Assembly: GCF_045679555.1 (NCBI RefSeq)
Contig: NC_092090.1
Coordinates: forward strand, 28,389,702-28,453,701
From: Salvelinus alpinus
Taxonomy: Eukaryota; Chordata; Actinopteri; Salmoniformes; Salmonidae
Direction: 5' to 3'
Length of the DNA stretch: 64,000 nt
The position numbers and the translations under genes were made by a program. A model generated the notes under the pieces. That model searched no databases. It saw only the letters and a list, made by a program, of their open reading frames with translations, and had not been told where the DNA came from. Shown piece after piece: positions 9,751-20,658 of the stretch (positions are counted from its first letter, which is position 1; every line of letters begins with the position of its first letter).

Positions 9751-10833
9751 GCTAGCGCTATGACGATTATGGAATTTTAGGTAATTGTTATGCAAATATG
9801 CACTTTTAATTGTCATTTTAAATGTTTTGAGCTTATAATGCCGCTTTGAAAATGATCTACGACATACGTAATGAATAAAACACAGCTTTGGTCACACCAG
9901 ATTTAAAAAATGAATGGTTTTGACTGCTTGGGACTTTTGGAAATTAAGCTTCTCCTTCCGACTGTGCCATTTTGCTCGTAAAATGATTACCAATTTTACC
10001 CACTTCATGTAAAACTTAACTGCTATTGGCTAGTCCATGAACAGCGTTCTCACAGTTATTTCCCCACCTTTGTGTGGCTGAATGTTACACACACAAGACA
10101 CATTCAATCAGTACTGTCCAACTCAACTGACTATCTTATTAAAGGATTTGAATAATCCCTTCATGTGCTACTACAACACAGAGGTCTTTGGTATTGTTGT
10201 TGAGCTAAAGGCAGCTTCTATTGCTATGTCTGCCTTCTGTGGTCATGTGGAATGTATTTCCTGTTTGGAGAGAGGGGTGGGGGGAACGTGTGACCTTCTA
10301 CCGACTATCTTGTTGCTCCACAAGTGATCTGAAGAAGGGGGAAGTTTTTATCAATATAAACATCTCATTTTTGGGCCATTTTATCATTGTGTAATCAGGT
10401 TGTCAATGCTGCTGTCTCTGGTTTTGATTATATATTTTTTAAAACTAGGCCAACTACACTGTTATTGGCCTAAATCTGTCACTGAGTTTGAGTATAGACC
10501 AGTTGTTGGGCATCTCAGCTCCTCTAGTAAACCAACATTTCCAACACACATATTTGTCACAGCCCCCTCTTTACCCTTGGGTTTCTGTTTGCGTTGAGCT
10601 TGTCACATTTTAAGACATTGCATTATTGGCTGTCATCCAAAGCTTGATGAGATATTCAACTTAACAGTAGTTTGTTTTACTGCATGCAGATTGAAGAAAT
10701 CATCCTCTATGGAGATTGACTTGACTTTAACCATGTTTTTATGCAAGTAAAGTCATACTGTATAATAAATAAATAAAATCATAACAGCTGTGATGGAAAC
10801 AGGAAAATTAGGTAAAATTGTTTGAAATGGTGA
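9751..10833. other. Non-coding, no feature recognised
   Basis: A/T-rich. Small open frames at 10082-10327 and 10400-10597 have no recognisable similarity and no splice context that suggests a gene. Confidence 0.35.
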
Positions 10834-12092
10834 CATGACGCTGTAAGGTTGGCACAACTGTATTTGGGGAGTTGCTCTCATTCCTCAAGCTCTGCTAGGT
10901 TGGATGGGGAGTGTTGCTGCACAGCGATTTTTCAGGTCTGATGTTCGATCAGGTTCAAGTCCGGTCTCTTGCTGGGCCACTCAAGGACGTTCAGAGACTT
11001 GCCCTGAAGCCACTCCTGCATTGTCTTGGCTGTGTGCTTAGGGTTATTGTCCTGTTGGAAGGTGAACCTTCGCCCCAGTCTGAGAACCTGAGCGCTCTTC
11101 ATCAAGGTTCTCTCAGTACTTTGCTCTGTTTGTCTTTGCCTCGATCCTGACTAGTGTCTCAGTCCTTGCCGCTGAAAACATCCCCACAGCATGTTGGTGC
11201 CACCACCATGCTTCACCGTAGGGATGGTGCCAGGTTTCCTTCAGACGTGACGCTTGGCATTCAGGCCAAATAGTTTAATCTTGGTTTCATTAGACCAGAT
11301 CTTGTTTCTCATGGTCTGAGTCCTTTAGGTGCCTTTTGGCCAACTCCAAGTGGGCTGTCATGTGCCTTTTACTGAGGAGTGGCTTCCATCTGGCCACTCT
11401 ACCATGAAGGCCTGATTGGTGGAGTGCTACAGAGATGGTTGTCCTTGTGGAAGGTTCTCCCATCTCCACAGAGGAACTCTGGAGCTCTGTCAGAGTGACG
11501 ATCGGGTTCTTGGTCACCTCCCTGACCAAGGCCCTTCTCCCCCGATTGCTCAGTTTGGCCGGGCGGCCAGCTCTAGGAAGTGTCTTGGTGGTTCCAAACT
11601 TCTTCCATTGAATAATGATGGAGGCCACGGTGTTCTTGGACCTTCAATACTGCAGAAATGTTTTGGTACCCTTCCTCAGATCTGTGCCTCGACACAATCC
11701 TGTCTCGGTACTCTATGGACAATTTCTTTGACCTCATGGCTTGGTTTTTGCTCTGACATGCACTGTCAGCTGTGGAACCTTATATAGACAGCTGTGTGCC
11801 TTTCCAAATCATGTCCAATCAATTTAATTTACCACAGGTGGACTCCCAAGTTGTAGAAACATCTCAAGGATGATCAATGGAAACAGGATGCACCTGAGCT
11901 TAATTTTGAGTCTCATAGCAAAGTGTCTGAGTAATTATGTAAATAAGGTATTTCAGTTTTATTTTTAATACATTTGCAAACAAATCTAAACCTGTTTTTG
12001 CTTTGTCATTGCTGAGGATATTTTATTTCATAAATTTTAGAATAAGGCTGTAACGTAACAAAATGTGAAAGTGAAGGGGTCTTAATACTAGC
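10834..12092 (-). mobile_element. Tc1-like transposon, left-truncated and degenerate
   Basis: The sequence closely follows the abundant salmonid Tc1 family whose transposase is on the - strand. From left to right it runs through the DDE region, the DNA-binding region (11290-11628), the 5'UTR with a TATATA element near 11781, and an arm that ends near AAGGCTGTAACGTAACAAAA and GAAGGGGTCTTAATACT. The other terminal arm is missing on the left. Outer arms of the same family occur at 20094-20278 and 24776-25106. Confidence 0.8.
11290..11628 (-). pseudogene. Tc1 transposase, DNA-binding domain fragment
   Basis: About 112 open residues carry TLPRAGRPAKLSNRGRRALV (the second paired-like helix-turn-helix region with the GRP-type AT-hook motif), then VTLTELQSSSVEMGE and WKPLLSKRHMTAHLELAKRH, in Tc1 order. 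The first helix-turn-helix upstream is disrupted by mutations. Downstream, the DDE region at about 10900-11250 is readable only in broken frames. The product would have bound the transposon ends and cut at TA sites. This copy is inactive. Confidence 0.8.
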
Positions 12093-14169
12093 CTAATTTT
12101 CACCTGGATTTGTTTGCCTGTAGAGAGAGGACTTTGTCAGACTGCGTCTTTCTAACACTTACTGAGAAGCTCTGGTTTGTTGCATCATGTTCGACATAGA
12201 TAAACCCTCTTATTGCAGATATCCCTGTTGATTTATGTCACAGCTCTGTTGCTATGGAAATAAATGCATTGCTCTGCAGATTTCTTTGTCTGTGTACACT
12301 CTTCCTGACCACTGATCCAACGCCTGACTAGCCGTGTCCCAGACCATGGACCAGTTGTTAGTTTTTGTTGTCAGTGTAACTAATGTATTGATCAGCAGAT
12401 CCCTTTTTAATTTTGTTTCCTGTTACGTGTGAGAGAGTCAGCTCATGAGCCCAATAGTCACAAGATATCTATTTTTGCCTTTTGTCTCATGGCTTTGTCT
12501 ATTCTTTCAACTAACTGGACGAACCAGAGTGATATTTCCATTAACAAAGCATTCTAGTGTTGCTCATGCTGCAATGCTTAGAATATGCTGTTCTCTCAGA
12601 CTCATCAGAGTTTAGAATGTCACAATGGAATCTTTGATGGTGGTTAGGGGGAGGGGGGTGTAATGAATCCCAGATGAACAGGAATGATTCTAGTGTTCCA
12701 TGTTTTTTTTGTTTTCACCTAATTCTGGCTATGAAATATAGGACTACCACTACAATGTAAGGTAAGCATGAAGTGTTTTTTTATTTATTTTTTTGATGGC
12801 AGCTTTTAGCAAAGTGGCAGGACTTTTGTTTTGCAATTGTGTGTCTGATTGGTGGCCCCCGAGGGCTAGTTTCTCAGATGAATTCCTAGATCCTGAGGGA
12901 AGCAGCACTCTCAAGAATGTCATAGAAAAAACAGGTGTAGCAGGAAGGAACGCCTAATGTTACCCAGGTTTGAACCTCTTGAAAACTACCCCTAGAAAGA
13001 CAGTAACCAGGTCACATTTCAAACCGTATTCCCTTCCCCTTGGGTGTTCACAGATCTGAAATAGCTTGATAGATGATTCGTTCCATCTAGTCCCTCCAAT
13101 CAGCTAGGTTGAGGGTCTGACATAATCCTTCAACTACCAATGTCTTTCAGACATGTGCAGGCTGGGGCTACTGGGTCAGAAATGAAGCCGTGGAAGTTAT
13201 CCTCACTTGCCTCATCCTGTATTTCTCAATAACATATATTTAAACCTCTGTGCCCTCTAATCAGTGCTAACCCTAAATGAGATTTCTCTCGAGACCAAAC
13301 AATTCATTCTTGCTCTATTCCCATACAGTAGGCTAAGTAGACTACATCAAATTAAACAGCAATAGTATTTTTTTATGTCAGGAGAATGATTTCCATACAT
13401 TATCTGTGCTTCATATTTGTAGAAAGTAAATGTTAGGCATGGCATATACATGGTACTGTACATTTGTGGCTTTTCTGTTTATTGGCAGAAAAATCACATT
13501 GATGAATAGGCCTCATGCATGCCACATTGCCTAGGCTCTGACAGTGGTAGTGCCAATAACAACTTTCAAAATGTCTGAAAGAGAAGTCCTAGGACTCTGT
13601 CTTTTTGTGGAGCTTATACGTAGGCAGAGTAAGTGTCAACAACATCTCTTCCTAGGATATTAACAGTTTCCTGATACCAATACAGATGAATTAGGCCTAT
13701 TCCTAAACAGCTTATACTTACTGATACCTTTTGAACAATAAATCCTACTTCATGTGTGTCTGGGCATCATTCCAGCTATTGAAAATCAAAGGCTAGAGCT
13801 GTCATTCATTTTCAGGTCAGGCTTAGTACAAGATGTTACAAGGCTATTTTTCCCCTTTGACTTACCCATGGACTGCTCAAATCTAGGCCAAATAGAAGGT
13901 ACAACATTTGTTTCTCAGGAGGCAATTCCATTTGTCAGACACATAGCTAGTCTTGACCTCATAGCGTTCTTGGTCTTAAAAATATAGTATTCTTGGGAAT
14001 TGATCATTCATTGACGATGTTTTGATAAGTTAGCCTAGCTAGCAGCAGGGAATCTTTCAGAATGCACAAGCAATTTCCTGTAGGTTCATATCAAGCAAAA
14101 TTCATGATTCCCCAATGACCTTTTTTTTGTAGTTACACATACTTAAGATGGTTACATAACACAAATATA
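12093..14169. other. Non-coding, no gene recognised
   Basis: About 2 kb without recognisable coding sequence or repeat family. A 77-residue open frame at 13754-13987 has no domain signature and no splice context. Confidence 0.35.
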
Positions 14170-14272
14170 CAGTGGCAACAAAAAGTATATGAACCCTTTG
14201 GAATTACCTGGATTACATCAAATTTGATCTGATCATTTAAGTCACAACAATAGACAAACCTAGTGTGCTTAA

Positions 14273-15309
14273 TTCTTAGGGATCAAATCCCGTTAACGGG
14301 ATCAATTTGACAACATCCGGTGAAATGGCAGAGCGCCAAATTCAAATTAAATTATTAGAAATATTTAACTTTCATACAATCACAAGTGCAATGCACCTAA
14401 TTAAAGCTTTACTTCTTGTTAATCCAGCCACTGTGTCAGATTTCAAAAAGGCTTTACGGCGATAGCAAACCATGCTATTATCTGAGGACAGCACCCCATC
14501 AAACAAACACAGACAATCATATTTCATCCCACCAGGCGCGACACAAAACTCAGAAATAACGCTATAATTCATGCCTTTGAAGAGCTTCTTCTGTTGGCAC
14601 TCCAATATGTCCCATAAACATCACAAATGGTCCTTTTTTAAACATCACAAATGGTCCGTCGTTTATATCTTCAAAATGTCCATTTATTTGGCGCGTTTGA
14701 TCCAGAAAAACACCAGTTCCAACTCGCTCAACATGACTACAAAATATCTAATAAGTTACCTGTAATCTTTGTCCAAACATTTCAAACAACTTTCCTAATA
14801 CAACTTTAGGTATTTTTTACGTAAATAATCGTAAAAATTTAAGACGGGATAAACTGCGTTCAATAGCAGATAAAAACAAAGTGGAGCGAGCTTTCAGGTC
14901 GTGCGCCCCAACCACAACAGTACACTAGACTCGACCCTCGTTCTGAACAGCCCTACTTCTTCATTACACAAAGGAAAAACATCAACCAATTTCTAAAGAC
15001 TTGACATCCAGTGGAAGCGATAGGAACGGCAAGCAAGTGCCTTAGAAATCTAGATCCACATAGAAAACCCATTGAAAAGTCACCTCAACAACAACAAAAA
15101 ATCCTGGTTGGTTTGTCCCCGGGGTTTCGCCTGCCAAATAAGTTCTATTATACTCAGACATCATTCAAACAGTTTTAGAAACGTCAGTGTTTTCTATCCA
15201 AATCTACTAATAATATGCATAGCCTAGCTTCTGGGCCTGACTGGCAGGCAGTTTACTTTGGGCACGCCCTTCATTCGGACGTGGAAAATACCGCCCTCTA
15301 TCCTAGAGG
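14273..15309. mobile_element. TTAA-flanked MITE (piggyBac-like), copy 2
   Basis: This is a 1,037-bp unit between TTAA at 14269-14272 and TTAA at 15310-15313. Excision would rejoin the Tc1 arm as GTGCTTAAACTAATAACGC, a continuous sequence. The left end reads TTCTTAGGGAT and the right end ATCCTAGAGG, an inverted pair. An internal near-palindrome (ATCCCGTTAACGGGAT) lies at about 14286-14301. Interior similarity to copy 1 includes GGCAGAGCGCCAAAT, and to copy 3 includes TCAAACAGTTTTAGAAAC and TTTTCTATCCAA. A short direct repeat (AACATCACAAATGGTCC) occurs twice near 14620-14660. No protein is encoded. Confidence 0.8.
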
Positions 15310-15434
15310 TTAAACTAATAACGCACAAATTATTGTATTCAATGTAGACAAGAAAAATACATAATTTAAACATTCACAGTGTAGGTTGGAAAAAGTATGT
15401 GAACCCCTAGGCTAATGACTTCTCCAATAGCTAA

Positions 15435-17071
15435 CTTGAGTCAGTCGGCTAATTTTTTAAATTTTTATATTATATTTGTAATAATGACAATTACAACAAT
15501 ACTGAATGGGCACTTATTTTAACTTAATATAATACATCAATAAAATCTGTTTAGCCTCAAATAAATAATGAAACATGTTCAATTTGGTTTAAATTATGCA
15601 AAAACAAAGTGTTGGAGAAGAAAGTAAAAGTGCAATATGTGCCATGTAAGAAAGCTAACGTTTAAGTTCCTTGCTCAGAACATGAGAACATATGAAAGCT
15701 GGTGGTTCCTTTTTAACATGAGTCTTCAATATTCCCAGGTAAGAAGTTGTAGGAATTATAGGACTATTTCTCTCTCTACCATTTGTATTTCATATACCTT
15801 TTGACTATTGAATGTTCTTATAGGCACTTTATTGCCAGTGTAACAGTATAGCTTCCGTCCCTCTCCTCGCTCGAACGAGGAACACATCGACAACAGCCAC
15901 CCTCGAAGCAGCGTTACCCATGCAGAGCAAGGGGAACAACTACTCCAAGTCTCAGAGTGAGTGATGTTTGAAACGCTATTAGCGCGCACCCCGCTAACTA
16001 GCCAGCCATTTCACATCGGTTACACCAGCCTAATCTCGGGAGTTGATAGGCTTGAAGCACAGCGAAGAGCTTCTGGCAAAATGCAGGAAAGTGTTGTTTG
16101 AATCAATGCTTACGAGCCTGCTGGTGTCTACCATCGCTCAGTCAGACTGCTCTATCAAATCATAGACTTAATTATAACATAATAACACACAGAAATACGA
16201 GCCTTAGGCCATTAATATGGTCGAATCCGGAAACTATCATCTCGAAAAACAAGACGTTTATTCTTTCAGTGAAATACAGAACAGTTCCGTATTTTATCTA
16301 ACGGGTGGCATCCGTAAGTCTAAATATTCCTGTTACATTGCACAACCTTCAATGTTATGTCATAATTACGTAAAATTTGGGCAAATTAGACGGCCCAAAC
16401 TGTTGCATATACACTGACTCTGCGTGCAATGAACGCAAGAGAAGTGACACAATTTCACCTGGTTAATATTGCCTGCAAACCTGGATTTCTTTTAGCTAAA
16501 TATGCAGGTTTAAAAATATATACTTCTGTGTATTGATTTTAAGAAAGGCATTGATGTTTATGGTTGGAGCAACGATATGCACCGCATCAATTATATGCAA
16601 TGCAGGACACGCTAGATAAACTAGTAATATCCTCAACCATGTGTAGTTAACTAGTGATTATGATTGATTGTTTTTTATAAGATAAGTTTAATGCTAGCTA
16701 GCAACTTACCTTGGCTTCTTACTGCATTCGCGTAACAGGCAGGCTCCTCGTGGAGTGCAATGTAATCAGGTGTTAGAGCATTGGACTAGTTAACCGTAAG
16801 GTTGCAAGATTGAATCCCCCGAGCTGACAAGGTTAAAAATCTGACATTCTGCCCCTGAACGAGGCAGTTAACCCACCGTTCCTAGGCCGTCATTGAAAAT
16901 AAGAATGTGTTCTTAACTGACTAGTTAAATAAAGATTAAATAAAGGTGTAAAAAAATAAATAAATAATAATCGGCCAAATCGGTGTCCAAAAATACCGAT
17001 TTCCGATTGTTATGAGAACTTGAAACCGGCCCTAATTAATCGGCCATTCCGATTTAATTGGTCGACCTCGA
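15435..17071 (-). mobile_element. hAT-like non-autonomous element, copy 1 (inverted relative to copies 2 and 3)
   Basis: The right boundary GGTCGACCTCGA and the adjoining CGGCCATTCCGATT sequence are the reverse complement of the left end of the well-bounded copy at 41944-43960. The left part (TAATAATGACAATTACAACA onward) matches the right end of that copy. It contains an HpaI SINE at 16757-16948 in the same internal position as copy 3. The left terminus is diverged, so no 8-bp duplication is visible. There is no transposase ORF. Confidence 0.65.
16757..16948 (+). repeat. HpaI-type SINE trapped within the hAT-like element
   Basis: The head reads AGGTGTTAGAGCATTGGACT with B box GGTTGCAAGATTGAATCCCC. 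The body has GAGGCAGTTAACCCACCG including an intact HpaI site, and the tail is TAACTGACTAGTTAAATAAA. The same insertion, at the same place and orientation relative to the host element, is seen in copy 3 (42062-42246). Confidence 0.8.
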
Positions 17072-17334
17072 GTTTGGTTGAGGTGATTGCTGCAAAAAGG
17101 AGGGTCAACCAGTTATTAAATCAAAGGCTTCACATACTTTTTCCACCCTGCACTGTGAATGTTTACACTGTGTGTTCATTAAAGACATGAAAACGTATAA
17201 TTGTTTGTGTTATTAGTTTAAGCAGACTGTGTTTATCTATTGTGGCTTAGATGAAGAGCTGATCAAATTTTATGACCAATTTATGCAGAAATCAAGGTAA
17301 TTCCAAAGGGTTCACCTCCATTTTCTTGCCACTG

Positions 17335-18237
17335 TAGCATTGTAATACGTCTCAGATGGACACCCCATAAATCCAGGCTGCGCAGTCAGTCTCTAGTATG
17401 GGGGATGGTGAACTGAGGGTAATGGACTGTCATAAGGGGCTTCCAGAGGGGAAATCTCAACCTGCTGTATCCTGGGAAACCAGTGCAAGCCTGCTCTCAG
17501 CTATTTTCCTCCCTGTGAGTCTGTCAGAGGGGCTAAAGTTCTTCGGCACTGCGACTGATTTCCTTCATATGGATTCTGGAGAGTTCATTTCTTTTGTAGA
17601 TGACATAGAACAACCATGCTTCAGTATGTATTAAGCTATGCAATTGTATTTTCAACGCTGTGTGCGCTGAACTGACATGCATGATTGTTTCTGACACTCC
17701 ATTGTTCAGATGAAGGGTTATTAAATTGTCTAAAATGCTCAACTCAAACAGCGCTGTGTAGCCTACTGTACTTGCTGGTGATGTAATTCAAAGCTCAGGA
17801 TGTGACTTTCCATTGCTCCTGTTTTTACCATGTTATGTTATTAAAACAAAATCCGACAACCCCATAGAACAGTTGACCTATTTACGTAGTCTGCTTGTGT
17901 GTTCTAGAAATATTATTCTTGAGGTGCGTTCAATTTGCGGGAGCCATAGGGAGGGAAACATGTATTCTGACAAGCAGTCATTGCACAACAGTTCTTAATG
18001 CAATTGCGGGAAGACACTTTTGAAGCAGTTTTGGCCTTTGTTAAAAAAGAGGGGGATCCCATTTGCTACTATGGGTGTGAACGTTAAAAGGAAATTGGGA
18101 CCCTTAACGTTAAAAATCCCAAACTGAAATAATGTTTTTATTATTAATTTAAATTGCAGTGTAGTTAGACTAACATGGAAAATATGTTTTTTGATAACTA
18201 AACGATAGGCTATAAAGGCCTGGGGAAATTTGAGGAC
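17335..18237. other. Non-coding spacer between two hAT-like copies
   Basis: No recognised gene. The 78-residue frame at 17398-17634 has no domain signature. This segment would be the loop if the inverted hAT-like copies on either side paired. Confidence 0.35.
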
Positions 18238-19357
18238 TGTTACGCGAATGCAGTAAGCTAAGGTAAGTTGCTAGCTAGCATTAAACTTATCTTATAAAAA
18301 ACAATCAATCAATGACTGTCATTGCTCCAATGTGTACTTAACCATAAACATCAATGCCTTTCTTAAAATCAATACACAAGTATATCTTTTTTAACCTGCA
18401 TATTTAGCTAAAAGAAATCCAGGTTAGCAGGCAATATTAACCAGGTGAAATTGTGTAATTTCTCTTGTGTTCATTGCACGCAGAGTCAGGGTATATGCAA
18501 CAGTTTGGGCCGCCTGGCTCGTTGCGAACTAATTTGCCAGAACTTTACGTAATAATGACATAACATTGAAGGTTGTGCAATGTAACAGGAATATTTAGAC
18601 TCATGGATGCCACCAGTTAGATAAAATACGAAACGGAATAAACGTTTTGTTTTTGAGGTGATAGTTTCCGGATTAGTCAAAGGTACAGTGGGGCAAAAAA
18701 GTATTTAGTCAGCCACCAATTGTGCAAGTTCTCCCACTTAAAAAGATGAGGCCTGTAATTTTCATCATAGGTACACTTCAACTATGACAGACAAAATGAG
18801 AAGAAAAAAAATCCAGAAAATCACATTGTAGGATTTGTGATGAATTTATTTGCAAATTATGGTGGAAAATAAGTATTTGGTCACCTACAAACAAGCAAGA
18901 TTTCTGTATATGGTTTAGAGAAATAGTCGACGCGTTGTAATAACTTGCGGCTGAACTTGAAAGGGGTTCCTTCGTTATTTTACCGTTCATGTCTTCATAG
19001 AGAATGTCTTGATCTACTTCAAATAAGGTCTGTGTTTCGCGGAGGAGCAGACTGACAGGGGACCATGCAGACAAGCTCTGCTTTCTGCACTACAACCTAA
19101 AACTTCTTAACTGGGAATATTGAAGACCAATGAAAGCTGGTTGTTCGTTTTAACATATGTTCTCATGTTATTTGAGACATTGATTTTATTTATGTATCAT
19201 ATTAAGTTAAAATAATTGTTCATTCAGTTTTGTTGCAATTGTCATTATTACAAAAATGTGTGTATTATTTATTTATTTATTTATATATACACACACATAT
19301 ATAAATATATGTAAATATATATATATCGACCGATTAAATCGGTATCGGTCGACCTCT
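18238..19357 (+). mobile_element. hAT-like non-autonomous element, copy 2 (left-truncated)
   Basis: From ACGCGAATGCAGTAAG to GGTCGACCTCT the sequence follows copy 3 (about 42270-43960) in the same orientation. Shared blocks include GTTGCTAGCTAGCATTAAAC, CAGGTGAAATTGTGT and GAATATTTAGACT. It lacks the left third and the SINE. A Tc1 fragment (18686-18906) interrupts it, and a segment around 18930-19070 is not matched in copy 3. The right end carries an A/T simple repeat at about 19262-19327. Confidence 0.65.
18686..18906. mobile_element. Tc1-like transposon terminal fragment
   Basis: It begins TA|CAGTGGGGCAAAAAAGTA and runs through GTCAGCCACCAATTGTGCAA to GGAAAATAAGTATTTGGTC. This is one terminal arm of a widespread fish Tc1 family. 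The copy stops at about 18906 with no transposase and no second end. Confidence 0.8.
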
Positions 19358-20093
19358 GTGTACCACTGTTTTCTGCCTGCCCTCTCTCACTCTCTCGCTG
19401 GCTTGCCTGGGGCGTATTCATTACGTTACTTATATGTAAGAAAACAGAATGAAATGGGAAGGGATCTACCTGAATTTGTCCAATAGAAACCTGTTTTATT
19501 TGCAAAATGTTGCAACTGTTTGGACTAATCAAATGTATTTATATAGCCCTTTACATCAGCTGATATCTCAGTGCTGTACAGAAACCCAGCCTAAAACCCC
19601 AAATAGCAAGCAATGCAGGTGTAGAAGCACGGTGTCTAGGAAAAACTCCCTAGAAAGGCCAAAACCGAATGATTACACCCCTGCTCTTTCTCTTCGCTGA
19701 TGATGCAAGTCTGTGTTCAGTCTTCGGTCTGTTGTGTGTAGAATATCATATTCAGTCTCCTCCTTTCCAAAAACAGTGTCTTAGGAGTCGATTCCTAGTG
19801 GAAATGGGAGTCGACGTACAAGGAGTCAAGGAATACATTTTTATTTTTGTGGTCGACTCTCCACCACTACGTCGTCGTCGTTAACAGTTGGGAAAAATAG
19901 CAATGAAAGGCAAGCAACAGCAGCGAAGTCCTGTATGGCAATACTTTGAGAAGGAAATGCAAACTTTGCGGAGTTGGAATTGAGATACAGTAATGGTAGT
20001 ACAGGTGAAACGCTTAACCATCTGAAAGGGAATCTCCGTTAGATCCAAACCGTTTGCAGCAGCACAGCTGCCTTGTGAATTCACATGGATATA
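19358..20093. other. Non-coding with one repeat fragment
   Basis: Apart from the repeat at 19527-19667 no gene or element is recognised. Around 19770-19880 there is a TCGAC-rich patch (GTCGACGTAC, GGTCGACTCT) and a CGTCGTCGTCG run near 19871. Confidence 0.35.
19527..19667 (-). repeat. Fragment of ATTTG-tailed interspersed repeat
   Basis: The sequence AATCAAATGTATTTATATAG, the block AGTGCTGTACAGAAACCCAG and AGGAAAAACTCCCTAG match, in reverse complement, the longer copy at 29353-29572. The tail starts with AATCAAATG, the same type as other ATTTG-tailed LINE ends here. The family name is not certain. Confidence 0.65.
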
Positions 20094-20391
20094 CAGTGCT
20101 TTCCGAAAGTATTCAGACCGCTTGACTTATCCCACATTTTGTCATGTTACAGCCTTATTCTAAAACGGATTAAATAAAACAATTTTCTCAGCAATCTACA
20201 CTCAATACCCCATAATGATAAAGTGAGAACAGGTTTTGCGAATTTATTAAAAAGAAAGTACAGATACCTTATTTACCTCAGTACCAGTCAAATGTTTGTA
20301 CACCTACTCATTCAATGTTTTTTTTAATTTTATTTTTTACATTATATAATAATAGTGAAGACATCAAAACTATGAAATAGCACACATGGAA

Positions 20392-20655
20392 TCATGGCGT
20401 AACCAAAAAAGTGTTAAGCAAATCAATATATTTATATTCTTCAAAGTAGCCACCCTTTGCCTTGACAGCTTTGCACACTCTTGGCATTTTCTCAACCAGC
20501 TTCACCTGGAATGCTTTTCCAACATTCTTGAAGGAGTTCCCAGATATGCTGAGCACTTGTTGGCTTTTCCTTAACTCTGCGGTCCAACTTATCCCAAACC
20601 ATCTCAATTGGGTTGATTTGAGGAGGCCAGGTCATCTGATGCAGCTCTCCTTCTT
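20392..20655 (-). pseudogene. Inner Tc1 transposase, C-terminal part
   Basis: On the - strand the region encodes NPIEMVW (the third catalytic glutamate in the NPIE motif, near 20605) and then broken frames ending in MPRVCKAVKAKGGYFEE, the usual Tc1 C-terminus. Frame changes between these blocks show decay. It connects across the LINE to the N-terminal part at 24094-24321. Confidence 0.65.
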
Positions 20656-20658
20656 GGT

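Larger units (their letters stand above)
14170..17334. mobile_element. Tc1/mariner element split by two nested transposons
   Basis: The ends are TA|CAGTGGCAACAAAAAG (TA at 14168-14169) and TTTTCTTGCCACTG|TA (TA at 17335-17336), which are imperfect terminal inverted repeats with the TA duplication of Tc1/mariner. The left arm (14170-14268, 15314-15434) and right arm (17072-17334) contain matching inverted blocks such as TTAAACTAATAACGCAC against TAACACAAACAATTATACG read in reverse, and a CACAGTG...GGTGGAAAAAGTATGTGAAC block. The transposase is missing. A TTAA MITE (14273-15309) and a hAT-like element (15435-17071) were inserted later. Confidence 0.75.
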
